64,000 bases of DNA from Micromonospora trifolii (lineage in GTDB: Bacteria > Actinomycetota > Actinomycetes > Mycobacteriales > Micromonosporaceae), in NCBI RefSeq assembly GCF_022229005.1, contig NZ_JAKKFD010000044.1, positions 1 to 64,000 of the forward strand. Direction: 5' to 3'. Below the pieces are notes generated by a model. The model ran no database searches. It was not told where the DNA came from and worked only from the letters and a program-made list of their open reading frames with translations. Below are positions 1 to 8,203 of this stretch, one piece after another. Position 1 is the first letter of the stretch, and each line of letters opens with the position of its first letter. Position numbers and translations under genes: made by a program.

Positions 1-75
1 GGCTTCTCGCGCCCCCACGCACTGCCCCTCCGTGAGTGCCGGGGTGCTCCCACGTGCGGGCTGTCGGTTCTGGGC

Positions 76-225
76 GAACGGGGACGGGGGGTAGTCGCAC
101 GTAGCTTGCAAGGCAACCTGACGCAGCAAGGCATCGTCGAGCAGGTCGGGGTGTAACAGATGAACGTGTCCCGGCCGCCTACCCGCGGGCCGGTCAAGCT
201 GCGGATACAGCTCAGCGCCGTACCG
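76..225 (+). pseudogene. Decayed copy of sigma factor C-terminal region (region 4)
   Basis: Read in one frame, this stretch resembles the last ~50 residues of the intact sigma factor encoded just downstream on the other strand. It shares GNLTQQGI, then EQ.GV, then VSR, and ends KLRIQLSAVP where the intact gene ends KLRIQLSALP. A TAA stop at 154-156 interrupts the helix-turn-helix and other codons have drifted, so it cannot encode a working protein. The remnant and the intact gene lie tail to tail about 35 nt apart. This looks like an inverted partial duplication that decayed. The match was read by eye, not scored. Confidence 0.6.
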
Positions 226-258
226 GGAGGATCCGGTCGAGGGCACCCTCGCCGCACC

Positions 259-1074
259 TCACGGTAAGGCGCTGAGCTGGATCCTCAGCTTGGCCAGCGC
301 GCGGGTCAGCAGCCGGGACACGTGCATCTGTGACACCCCGATCTGCTCGGCGATGCCCTGCTGGGTCAGGTTGCCGTGAAAGCGCAGTGCGACGACCCTC
401 CGTTCCCGGTCGTCAAGGACCGCCAGCGCCGACGTGAGAGCCACCCTGAGCTCGGCGAGGGCGAGTTCGTTGTCGTCGCCGCCGAGAGTGTCGCCCAGTT
501 CCCTGGAGGTGGTGCCATCGCCGAACGGGGTGGACAGCGAGACCGCGTTGTAGGCGCGGGCGCCTTCCAGCCCTTCGAGGATCTCCTCCTCGGTGAGGTC
601 GAGATGTCGGGCGATGTCGGTGACGGTCGGTGAGCGGCCCAGCAGCTGGGTGAGGCTGTTGTTGGCCTCGCCGATGGCCATCCGCCGCTCCTGCAACCGT
701 CGGGGAACGCGGACGTCCCAGGTGCGGTCACGGAAGTGGCGCTTGATCTCCCCCACGATGGTGGGGACCGCGTAGCTGACGAATTCGATCCCACGAGAAG
801 GGTCGAACCTGTCGATCGCGTTGATCAACCCCAGTGCTGCCGTCTGGGTCAGGTCGTCGTTCGGCTCGCCGCGGCCGTTGTAGCGCCGGGCGAGGTGGTG
901 GGCCAACGGAAGCCATGCCTCGATGGCCCGGGCGCGGGCGGCCGGCCTGGACGGATGGTCAGTCGGCAGCGCGACCATCACGGCGAGGAGGTGGCTGGCC
1001 GGCGACTCGGGCGTGGTGCTGCGGTCAGCCAAGCTGTTCGTGGGTGCGGGCCGGCCTGCAAAAGTGATGGACAT
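259..1074 (-). CDS. SigB/SigF/SigG-family RNA polymerase sigma factor
   Basis: The 271-aa protein has the layout of the actinobacterial stress and sporulation sigma factors of the SigB/F/G group. Region 2 begins near residue 60 (LAHHLARRYNGRGEPNDDL, then FVSYAVPTIVGEIKRHFRD), followed by region 3 and a region 4 helix-turn-helix ending near residue 270 (GVSQMHVSRLLTRALAKL). It directs core RNA polymerase to alternative promoters, probably for stress or developmental genes. The ATG at 1074 is preceded by a GGAGG ribosome site. No anti-sigma factor or anti-anti-sigma factor lies next to it, so its partner must be encoded elsewhere. The neighbouring kinase gene is divergent, about 430 nt away. 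Confidence 0.9.
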   Translation of the reverse strand: MSITFAGRPAPTNSLADRSTTPESPASHLLAVMVALPTDHPSRPAARARAIEAWLPLAHHLARRYNGRGEPNDDLTQTAALGLINAIDRFDPSRGIEFVSYAVPTIVGEIKRHFRDRTWDVRVPRRLQERRMAIGEANNSLTQLLGRSPTVTDIARHLDLTEEEILEGLEGARAYNAVSLSTPFGDGTTSRELGDTLGGDDNELALAELRVALTSALAVLDDRERRVVALRFHGNLTQQGIAEQIGVSQMHVSRLLTRALAKLRIQLSALP

Positions 1075-1504
1075 GGGTTCCTCCGCTGTCCGGTGTGGGC
1101 ATCGTCGCGACCCCTGCGTGGGGAGGCCGCGTCGTGCTCAGACCGGGCGGGTCGCCAGCCATCCGCAAACCTGTATCAATGGACATCAGGTGGGCCTTCA
1201 CGGCCGCTGCGCTCGCTGGCTCGTCGGGTCACGTGCGGACCTCCCGAGACTCGGGATCGTGTCGGGCACGTGGCTTGACCCAGAGAAGAGCCTAGAACGG
1301 TCGGCAGGGTTCTGCCACTCGTCAGCAGCCGTGCAGGGGGCCGGCGCGGCCGCACCTGTTGGCGTCGTACCGGATGGCCCTTGGCGAATGGGTGTTCTTC
1401 GACCTCGACCCATTGTCGAACGTCCTCGGTCGTCGGCGGCCGACATGGCACGATGGCCGTGTCCTGCGCCGCCGGTGGCCGGGCATGTCACTGATGGAGT
1501 CGGG
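1075..1504. other. Divergent intergenic region between sigma factor and kinase
   Basis: About 430 nt without a supportable gene. The open frame that runs into the kinase from upstream lacks any recognisable domain before the ATG at 1505. The region must hold the promoters of two divergent genes, but I could not pick out a convincing -35/-10 pair. Confidence 0.5.
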
Positions 1505-2797
1505 ATGTCAGAGCTGGCCGGCCCGCCGGTGCCAGGGTTGGCGAAACTGTGGACGCACGACCCGGTCACCGCCGGCCCGTATCGCCTGGTCGGGCGGTTG
1601 GGCGCGGGTGGGCAGGGGGTCGTCTATCTCGGTGAGGACGACGCCGGTGACCGGGTCGCGGTCAAGATGGTCAACGTCGATCTGAGTGATCCACGGGCGC
1701 GGTCGCAGTTCGTGAAGGAGATCGCCGCCGCCCGCCGGGTCGCCCCTTTCTGCACCGCGCAGGTGCTCTTCGCGGAGGTGGACGGCGAGCGGCCCTACGT
1801 GGTCAGTGAGTTCATCGAGGGTTTGACCCTGCACCGGCACGTCCGCGAACGCGGTCCGGTGACCGGCAACGCCCTGCACCGGCTCGCGGTCGGCACCGTC
1901 ACGGCGCTCGCCGCGATCCACAGTGCCGGGGTGGTGCACTGCGATCTGAAGCCGGACAACGTGGTGCTGGGCGAGGACGGTCCTCGGGTGATCGACTTCG
2001 GTATCGCCCGAGCGTTGGGCAACACGGAGACGGCGTCGAGCCGGGTCATGGGGACCACCGCGTACATGGCACCGGAGCGGTTCCGCAACGACGCGATCGG
2101 TCCACCCTGCGACGTCTTCGCCTGGGCGGCCACTATCGCCTTCGCCGCCGGTGGTCGGCCGCCTTTCGGCAACGACTCGCTCTTCGCCGTGATGCACCGG
2201 GTGCTGAACGATGCCCCCGACCTGCCGGCGTTGCCTCCCGTACTGGACGAGTTGATCCGGGAGTGCCTGGCCAAGGAGCCGGCGGACCGGCCGGCTGCCG
2301 AGCGCGTGCTGGTGCGGCTGCTCCGCCAGGACGGCAGGGTCACCGAGCCGCTACGTCGGGAGAGCCTGCTGGAGGTCGGCAACGAGACCGCGGGTGCCCC
2401 GACGCCGGACCACCCGCTCCCCCAGGTCACGCCGACGACACCGCAACCATCCTCGACGCAGCCGCAGACGCCGGCCCGACCGACGGTGCCAACCCAGGCC
2501 CGGCCGACCCAGCCGGCACACCTCCCGGTGCAGACGCAGCCGGCACACCTGCCGGCGACGAAGCACGGCGTTGCTGCTGCCGGCGACGGCGCCTTGCGGC
2601 GGCTGCGTCGTGAGGCACTTGACGCCTGGGGCATCTCGACAGCGCTCTTCCTCGGTTCGGTTGGCGCCGCCGCCGGCTACGTCGCGTCGAGCACGCTCGT
2701 CCCGGCCGCCGCGGTCGGGGCGGTCGCCTTCGTCGTGGTCTACCTGGTCCGGCTGCTGGTCGCGACGGCCCTGGGGAGACGGTCCGCCCGCGGGTGA
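1505..2797 (+). CDS. Membrane-anchored Ser/Thr protein kinase (PknB-like)
   Basis: The 430-aa protein is an active-looking eukaryotic-type kinase. It has a glycine loop at 33-39 (GAGGQGV), VAVK with Lys54, catalytic HCDLKPDN at 145-152, DFG at 164-166 and APE at 189-191. A Pro/Thr/Gln-rich linker (about 290-370) follows, then two hydrophobic segments near the C-terminus (about 385-425) that should anchor it in the membrane, with almost nothing outside. There are no PASTA repeats, so it is not the cell-wall-sensing PknB. The open frame extends to 923, but ATG 1505 is preferred: GGAG lies 5 nt upstream and the kinase fold begins immediately. The next gene, a VWA protein, lies 84 nt downstream and may be co-transcribed. 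Confidence 0.85.
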   Translation: MSELAGPPVPGLAKLWTHDPVTAGPYRLVGRLGAGGQGVVYLGEDDAGDRVAVKMVNVDLSDPRARSQFVKEIAAARRVAPFCTAQVLFAEVDGERPYVVSEFIEGLTLHRHVRERGPVTGNALHRLAVGTVTALAAIHSAGVVHCDLKPDNVVLGEDGPRVIDFGIARALGNTETASSRVMGTTAYMAPERFRNDAIGPPCDVFAWAATIAFAAGGRPPFGNDSLFAVMHRVLNDAPDLPALPPVLDELIRECLAKEPADRPAAERVLVRLLRQDGRVTEPLRRESLLEVGNETAGAPTPDHPLPQVTPTTPQPSSTQPQTPARPTVPTQARPTQPAHLPVQTQPAHLPATKHGVAAAGDGALRRLRREALDAWGISTALFLGSVGAAAGYVASSTLVPAAAVGAVAFVVVYLVRLLVATALGRRSARG

Positions 2798-2881
2798 CCG
2801 GTGCGCCGGGGTCGGAGTCGCCGACTGGCACCGCATCGATAGGTTGACTGCCACCAGTCGCCCGCCGAGGAGGACGTCCCG

Positions 2882-4660
2882 ATGGCCCCACCCGCTACGC
2901 GTACGCGGCAGTGGTTGCCGTACACCGCCGCCGTCACCGCCGGGCTGGTGGTCATCGCCGGAGCGTTCGTGTTCGTCCGGCAGCGCGAAGCGGGCACCGG
3001 AGACTGTGCCACCATCCTCCAGGTCAATTCCTCGACCGAGAAGGCAGCTCTGCTGGTCGACCTGGCCGAGCGGTACAACCGCAGCGACCGGTCGATCGAG
3101 GGCGGCGGCTGCGCCCAGGTGCACGTCAGCGCGTTGAACTCGGGCAAGGCGACCGAGGCGCTGGCTTCCGGCTGGACCCACACCGGTCTGCCGCAACCAC
3201 AGGTGTGGCTGCCGACGTCGAGCCTGTGGACCGGCCAGCTCCGGCTGCTCGACGATGCCGCCGGGCGGGAGTTGCAGACTCCGGACCACTACCCGTCGAT
3301 CGCCAACAGCCCACTGGTGATCGCGATGCCGCAGCCCAAGGCCGAGCTGATACGCAAGCGCGGGTCGCTGGGCTGGGGGGAGATCCTGGATCTGTCCGGA
3401 CGGGACGGGTGGGCGGCCTTCGACAAGCCGGAGTGGGGCCGTTTCACCTTCGGCAAGGACAACCCGAACCTGTCCACCTCCGGGCTGGCGGCGACCATCG
3501 CCACCTACTACGCGGCGGTGCAACGGGCCAGCGACCTGACCCGGTCCGACCTGGCCGACCCGGACGTCACCCAGTTCGTCCGCCGGATCGAGGCCAACGT
3601 GTCGCACTACAGCGACGACTCGGTGGACCTGCTGCGCAGCCTCGCCGAGGCGGACCTGGCCGGCGGGGCGGGCAGTACGGACGACATGAGCGCCATCGTC
3701 CTTCAGGAGGAGTTGGTGGACCTCTACAACACGGGCGCGCTGAGCCCTCGGCAGGAGGGACAGGAGCGGGGCCGCCGGCCGAACGTCCCGCTGGTCGCCG
3801 TCCACCCCAGGGAGGGCACGTTCAACCTGGACCACCCGTTCGTGGTGCTGCCCTCCGCCGATGAGCGGCAGCGCGCGGCAGCTGCGGACTTCCAGGAGTT
3901 CCTGACCGAGGACGCCCAGCAGGAGAGCTTCGCCCGCCTCGGTTTCCGGGACCACGAGCGTCGCGCCTCGGCGGAGCTGCTCGCCAGTGTCGGTGCCGAG
4001 CCCAGCGGCGGGTTGACCTACTTCGAGCCGCCGGCACCGGAGGTGGTGAGCGCGATGCTGGACGGCTGGCGCACGCTCCGCAAGAAGGCCAACATCCTGA
4101 TCGCCCTGGACACCTCGGGGTCGATGGAGGCCAAGGTCGGCACCCGTACCCGTTTCCAGGTGGCCTCGGCGGCGGCAGGCAAGGGCCTCGCGCTGCTCAA
4201 CACCGAAGACCGGGTGGGGCTCTGGTCCTTCTCCTCGGAGACGCAGCAGCGGCCGAAGAACCCCTACCGGGAGGAGGTCCCGCTCGGCGGGTTCGACCAG
4301 AAGCGGATCAACAGCAAGATCGCCGGCCTGCGGGTCGAGGGCGGTACCGCGCTCTACGCGACGGTCCGGGCCGCACATCGAGAACTGCTCGACCGGTACG
4401 ACCCGCAGCGGATCAACGCGATCGTGGTGCTGACCGACGGCAAGAACGAGTACAGCAAGGACAACGACCTGACCCGGTTGCTCGCCGAGGTCGCCCTGGA
4501 CCCGCGGCGTCCGGTGAAGGTGTTCTGCATCGCCTTCGACCGGGAGTCGGACTTCGCCACACTGGACCGGATCGCCAAGGCATCGTCGGGCAAGGCCTTC
4601 GACGCCACCGATCCCGCCAAGATCGACGAGGCGTTCGTGAAGCTGGTCAGCAGCTTCTGA
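2882..4660 (+). CDS. Membrane-anchored solute-binding / von Willebrand factor A fusion protein
   Basis: The 592-aa protein starts with a single N-terminal membrane helix (about 12-34). A periplasmic-binding-like region (about 40-390, starting near VNSSTEKAALLVDLAERYN) resembles extracellular solute-binding domains. It ends in a von Willebrand A domain with an intact metal-binding site: DTSGS at 410-414 and a downstream LTDGK. VWA domains bind protein ligands through a metal ion. An AGGAGG ribosome site precedes the ATG. It follows a membrane Ser/Thr kinase by 84 nt, suggesting a shared signalling or surface role. The ligand cannot be read from sequence. A short inverted repeat (CTCGAC at 4663-4668, GTCGAG at 4674-4679) lies just after the stop. 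Confidence 0.8.
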   Translation: MAPPATRTRQWLPYTAAVTAGLVVIAGAFVFVRQREAGTGDCATILQVNSSTEKAALLVDLAERYNRSDRSIEGGGCAQVHVSALNSGKATEALASGWTHTGLPQPQVWLPTSSLWTGQLRLLDDAAGRELQTPDHYPSIANSPLVIAMPQPKAELIRKRGSLGWGEILDLSGRDGWAAFDKPEWGRFTFGKDNPNLSTSGLAATIATYYAAVQRASDLTRSDLADPDVTQFVRRIEANVSHYSDDSVDLLRSLAEADLAGGAGSTDDMSAIVLQEELVDLYNTGALSPRQEGQERGRRPNVPLVAVHPREGTFNLDHPFVVLPSADERQRAAAADFQEFLTEDAQQESFARLGFRDHERRASAELLASVGAEPSGGLTYFEPPAPEVVSAMLDGWRTLRKKANILIALDTSGSMEAKVGTRTRFQVASAAAGKGLALLNTEDRVGLWSFSSETQQRPKNPYREEVPLGGFDQKRINSKIAGLRVEGGTALYATVRAAHRELLDRYDPQRINAIVVLTDGKNEYSKDNDLTRLLAEVALDPRRPVKVFCIAFDRESDFATLDRIAKASSGKAFDATDPAKIDEAFVKLVSSF

Positions 4661-4963
4661 ATCTCGACCAGAGGTCGAGCGGTCAACCCACAGAGGATCC
4701 CGCGCCTGGCTGATGCGCATCATCGGATCGCCGCCCACCTGAATCACCCCCGTGACCGGGTGGCACCACGGCGGGAGTACGCGCTGGTGCACGGTGAACT
4801 CGGATTTCGCCGAGCGGAACATCGCCAAGGCACTCGCCGCAATCTGATGCCTCCGGGGCAGATCGGCCAGGGTGTGTGCGGCCCAAGGTCTCGCACGCAC
4901 CCTGGCCAATCCGGCGAAGGCCACCAGTGTCGTCAAGTTCGGCATGGCCCACCGGCTGTGCGG
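4661..4963. other. Convergent intergenic region, no gene recognised
   Basis: About 300 nt between two convergent genes. Frames exist on both strands, but none has a recognisable domain or a good start. Apart from the small hairpin just after 4660, I see nothing in it. Confidence 0.5.
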
Positions 4964-5980
4964 TCAGACCAGTCGGCGGCGGACCCACCAGAGGGAGAAC
5001 AGGGACAGCACAACGGTCACCGCGATCAGCACGCCGAACTCCCGCCATTGCAGGCCCCAGAACTTGGAGCCGGGTACGTAGCTCACCTTCAGGCTGAGGT
5101 TCTGCTCGCCCAGCCATCTCTGGCACGTCTCACGCCCACCGGACGCATTCCGACCGCACTTGGTCATGTCGGCCGGACCGGTGAACTCCGCTCCGGTCGA
5201 GGTGATCGTGGTGCTCGACACGACCCAGTCACCCCTGCGGTCGGGCTCGACGTGGACCGTCATCCGCCCGGTGTCGGGGCTCATCGAGATCCCGAAATCA
5301 CCGTCGAACGTCAGAGGGCTGACCGTGGTGACCGGCTGGGCCAGCCAGGGGCGCACCACGAACGGCGCGGCGATCTGGAGGCTGACCACCACCAGCAGGG
5401 TCACCGCCATCGCGCCCAGGGTGCGCCGCAGCAGCAGCCCGGTGGCGACACCCACCACGAAGGCCAGCGTCGCGTAGCCAACCGGGACGATACCCCGGGC
5501 CGCGAACACCAGCGGGTTCATCCGGTCCGCCGAGGCCCCGTCGATCGGCTGCGCCCATTCGGTCAGCACCAGGCTGAGCAGGCCGGCACCGAGCGCGGCG
5601 GCAGCGCCGCCGATCGCCAGTTTGACCAGCAGCCAGCGGCCGCGGCTGACGGACTGGCTGAAGACCATGCGGTACGTGCCGGACTCCAACTCCCGGGCCA
5701 CCAGCGGCGCGCCCCAGAAGATGCCCACCAGGGCAGGCAGCAGGTAGAGGGCCCCGATGGCGGCGATGTGGACCTCACTCGCCCATCCCGGTTGCAGCGC
5801 CTGGAGGAACGACTCGGCGGCGGCGCGACAGGCATCGCCCTGGCAGCCGGCGTATCCGGTCTGCGTGGACAGCTCGGTCACCTCCGACCAGGTCAGCGCC
5901 AGAGCTACCAGCAGCGCCAGCAACAGGGTGCCGGTGGCCAGGGCCGGGGTGCGGAACTGCCGCCAGGTCATCCAGATCAT
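4964..5980 (-). CDS. ABC-2 type transporter permease
   Basis: The 338-aa integral membrane protein has an N-terminal helix (FRTPALATGTLLLALLVALA), a large external loop, then several helices in the middle (about 110-230). A second long hydrophilic stretch (about 230-305) precedes a final helix (about 315-332). This is the layout of the permease partner in GntR-regulated two-gene ABC systems (YtrA/YtrB style). Its start overlaps the stop of the ATPase gene by 4 nt (ATGA), so the two are translationally coupled. The substrate is unknown. Homologous systems often respond to cell-envelope stress, which is an inference here. Confidence 0.85.
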   Translation of the reverse strand: MIWMTWRQFRTPALATGTLLLALLVALALTWSEVTELSTQTGYAGCQGDACRAAAESFLQALQPGWASEVHIAAIGALYLLPALVGIFWGAPLVARELESGTYRMVFSQSVSRGRWLLVKLAIGGAAAALGAGLLSLVLTEWAQPIDGASADRMNPLVFAARGIVPVGYATLAFVVGVATGLLLRRTLGAMAVTLLVVVSLQIAAPFVVRPWLAQPVTTVSPLTFDGDFGISMSPDTGRMTVHVEPDRRGDWVVSSTTITSTGAEFTGPADMTKCGRNASGGRETCQRWLGEQNLSLKVSYVPGSKFWGLQWREFGVLIAVTVVLSLFSLWWVRRRLV

Positions 5981-6858
5981 CGCTGCCCCTCCAGAACCCG
6001 ACCCGCACCGTCGCCGGTGGCACCGCTCATGTACGCCAGCACGATGTCCTCCAGGTCCAGCCGGTCGACCTGCCAGGACGGGTCGACGATCGGCGCGGTG
6101 CTGCGCACCACGAGGGTCGACTGCACCTCGGTGTGACTCTGCTCGACCAAGGCTCGCCCGGCGCCCAGGTCGGTGGTGTCGCGCCGCCGCCCGACCAGGC
6201 GGTGGTGGGTGGCGAGCAGGTCGTCCACGTCGCCGGCCACCCGCACCCGGGAGGCGACAAGCACTATCAGGTGGTCGCAGACCCGTTCCAGGTCGGCGAC
6301 GAGGTGCGAGGACATCACGATGCTCATGCCCTGCTCGGCGGCCAGCTCCATCAGCCCTTGAAGGAAGTTGCGCCGGGCGAGCGGGTCGAGTGCCGCCACC
6401 GGCTCGTCGAGCAGCAGCAGATTGGGACGCTTCGCTGCGGCGACGGTCAGGGCCAGTTGGGCACGCTGGCCACCGGAGAGCTTGCCCGCCTTCTGTGCCG
6501 GGTCCAGACCGACCTGGGCGATGCGCCGCTCGGCGAGCGCACCGTCCCAGGACGGGTTGAGGTGCGCCCCCATCCGCAGGTGGTCGGCGACGGTCAGGCC
6601 GGCATAGACCGGGGTGTCCTGTGCGACGAACCCGACCCGCGGCGACCCGCTGACCGGCTGCGCGCCGAGCACCTCGATCCGCCCCGCGGTCGGATCGAGC
6701 AGCCCACAGGCCAGTTGCAGCAGCGTGGACTTACCGGCGCCGTTCGGCCCGACCAGGCCCACGACGTGGCCGGCCGGGATGTCCAGGGTGCAGTCCTTCA
6801 GTGCGGAGCGCCGCCCGTACCGCTTGGTCAGACAGTCAGTGATCAGTGCGCTAGTCAT
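5977..6858 (-). CDS. ABC transporter ATP-binding protein
   Basis: The 293-aa ATPase has a Walker A motif (GPNGAGKST, about 37-45), a signature (LSGGQ) and a Walker B motif (LLLLDEP) followed by a switch histidine (MSSH). It powers the permease encoded directly downstream. The ATG at 6858 gives the family-typical start ALITDCLTKRYGRRSAL. It overlaps the stop of the GntR gene (ATGA at 6858-6855), and its own stop overlaps the permease start. The GntR regulator, ATPase and permease therefore form one tightly coupled transcript. The long upstream extension of this frame is an open-frame artefact. Confidence 0.9.
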   Translation of the reverse strand: MTSALITDCLTKRYGRRSALKDCTLDIPAGHVVGLVGPNGAGKSTLLQLACGLLDPTAGRIEVLGAQPVSGSPRVGFVAQDTPVYAGLTVADHLRMGAHLNPSWDGALAERRIAQVGLDPAQKAGKLSGGQRAQLALTVAAAKRPNLLLLDEPVAALDPLARRNFLQGLMELAAEQGMSIVMSSHLVADLERVCDHLIVLVASRVRVAGDVDDLLATHHRLVGRRRDTTDLGAGRALVEQSHTEVQSTLVVRSTAPIVDPSWQVDRLDLEDIVLAYMSGATGDGAGRVLEGQR

Positions 6859-7244
6859 GCTCGGGCCTCCGAAAACGCCCGAAAGCTGCTGAGGAAGAGG
6901 GCCTCGATGCTCTCGTCGTCCAGGCCCGCCTCCCGTGCCTCGGTCAGCCAGCGCGCCAGGCCCTGCCGCAGCGGTTCGTGCTTGCTCAGCGAGTCGCCGA
7001 CGAGCGTGCGGGTGACGAAGGTGCCCAGCCCGGGCCGAGCGGTGACCAGGCCCTCGTACTCCAGCTCGCGGTACGCCTTGGACACCGTGTTCGGGTTGAT
7101 CGCGACCCGGGCCACCACCTCCTTGACGGTGGGCAGCTTGTCGCCTTCGTTGAGGACTCCGAGCCGGAGCGCGTGCCGTACCTGTCGGATGAGCTGCATG
7201 TACGGCGCGACCCCGGACCGTGCGTCCAGGTGAAACTCGATCAC
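6855..7244 (-). CDS. GntR-family regulator, YtrA subfamily
   Basis: The protein of about 129 aa has the short GntR layout: a winged helix (EGDKLPTVKEVVARVAINP, then NTVSKAYRELE) and a small helical C-terminus, with no ligand-binding domain. It is the first gene of an overlapping GntR-ATPase-permease operon, which it probably represses. The frame is open to a GTG at 7262. I chose GTG 7244 because VIEFHLDARSG matches the usual family start and because a CTAG-N4-CTAG repeat at 7262-7273 would then lie upstream as an operator. The 7262 start remains possible. Confidence 0.85.
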   Translation of the reverse strand: MIEFHLDARSGVAPYMQLIRQVRHALRLGVLNEGDKLPTVKEVVARVAINPNTVSKAYRELEYEGLVTARPGLGTFVTRTLVGDSLSKHEPLRQGLARWLTEAREAGLDDESIEALFLSSFRAFSEARA

Positions 7245-7261
7245 CTCGCCACCCCATTCCA

Positions 7262-7309
7262 CTAGTTGCCTAGCACAATAGGGCCCCGGGTGGTCTGTTC
7301 GCTAGCGAA
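7262..7309. promoter_or_regulatory. Candidate operator region of the GntR-ABC operon
   Basis: Two symmetric elements sit just upstream of the GntR gene: CTAGTTGCCTAG at 7262-7273 and a perfect 12-bp palindrome TTCGCTAGCGAA at 7298-7309. YtrA-type regulators usually repress their own operon from such sites. Which of the two is bound cannot be told from sequence. Confidence 0.35.
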
Positions 7310-7333
7310 TGGCGTCACCTCTCACCGACGTCA

Positions 7334-8158
7334 TTACAGGCCCAGGCCCCGCAGGGTCGGCACGGTCTGGCCCACCCAGGCGAGGTCGGCGTCCTCGCGA
7401 GCACCCTGGGTGCGCTGTGTGCCGGCCAGGAACCACAGGAAGTAGGTGGTGTAGCCGGGCGCACTGACCACTGTGTGGTAACCCTCGGGCATCATCTGCA
7501 TCACGTGGTCGCGGATGGTGACGTTCTCCTCGTACCCGTCGTCGGTGTAGACCCGGCTGATGCCGAACCCGTTCGCCGGGTTGACGCGGTAGTAGTACAT
7601 CTCCTCGTGTGCGGCCTCGGCGGGCAGGTCGTCGACCTTGTGCCGGTGTGGCGGGTAGGTGCTCCAGTTGCCCGAGGGCGTGTAGGTCTCGCCGACGATG
7701 AGCCGGCGGGCGGGCAAGTCCGGCTGGGAGATCTCGGTGAGGATCTGGTGATAGGTACGGCCAAAGTTGGCCGCTCCCCAGCGGCCGCCCACGACCTGCT
7801 CCGGTGCGATGACATAGGGGTCCGTGGCCAGTTCGCTGGGTGCGCTGGGTAGGGCTATCTCCACGGCGGTGAGCGCCTCGACCCTCACCGAGGAGCCGGC
7901 CGGGATGTAGACGGAGTGCGGCTTGCCGGAGAAGACGTCCGGACGCTCGCCGACCTGCGGGAAGTGGCGGCCGGCGACGGTGAAGCTGGCCGTGCCACCG
8001 AGGATGACGGCCAGGATCTCCCGGTCACCGGACTCGCCGGTCCAGGACTCGCCGGCCGACAGCCGCAGCAGTGTGAAGTCCAGCAGCCGGCACGGATTGA
8101 CGGGCAGCGTGTTCCGGCCGTCGGCGGCGGGAATGATGCAGTGGTAGCGGTAGTCCAT
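7334..8158 (-). CDS. IolB/KduI-family sugar-acid isomerase (5-deoxy-glucuronate isomerase family)
   Basis: The 274-aa double-cupin protein carries the family metal-binding and signature residues: PPHRHKVDDLPAE, then EEMYYYRVNP and SRVYTDDG. IolB isomerises 5-deoxy-glucuronate in inositol breakdown. The related KduI isomerises 4-deoxy-5-hexosulose uronate, the product released by unsaturated glucuronyl hydrolases. No other inositol gene is nearby and the gene lies 46 nt downstream of a GH88 hydrolase. A KduI-like role therefore fits the context better even though the sequence looks like IolB. ATG 8158 is preferred over GTG 8164 because AAAGG sits at the right distance. It is the last gene of the operon. 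Confidence 0.85.
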   Translation of the reverse strand: MDYRYHCIIPAADGRNTLPVNPCRLLDFTLLRLSAGESWTGESGDREILAVILGGTASFTVAGRHFPQVGERPDVFSGKPHSVYIPAGSSVRVEALTAVEIALPSAPSELATDPYVIAPEQVVGGRWGAANFGRTYHQILTEISQPDLPARRLIVGETYTPSGNWSTYPPHRHKVDDLPAEAAHEEMYYYRVNPANGFGISRVYTDDGYEENVTIRDHVMQMMPEGYHTVVSAPGYTTYFLWFLAGTQRTQGAREDADLAWVGQTVPTLRGLGL

Positions 8159-8203
8159 GGTCACCTTTCGGGATGCGGGGCGGTGCGGGTCGGTGCGCTG
8201 TGG

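Noticed and set aside
923..1504. N-terminal extension of the kinase frame
   Set aside because: No domain, no ribosome site and antisense to the start of the sigma gene; the ATG at 1505 has a good ribosome site and begins the kinase fold.
2351..4945. Open frame of 864 codons on the minus strand opposite the kinase tail and VWA gene
   Set aside because: It is antisense to two convincing genes, its translation is Arg/Gly/Val-rich without domains, and long shadow frames are normal in GC-rich actinobacterial DNA.
5977..7257. Single 426-codon frame suggesting a larger ABC ATPase
   Set aside because: The first 130 codons are the GntR gene read in another frame; the ATPase starts at the ATGA overlap at 6858.
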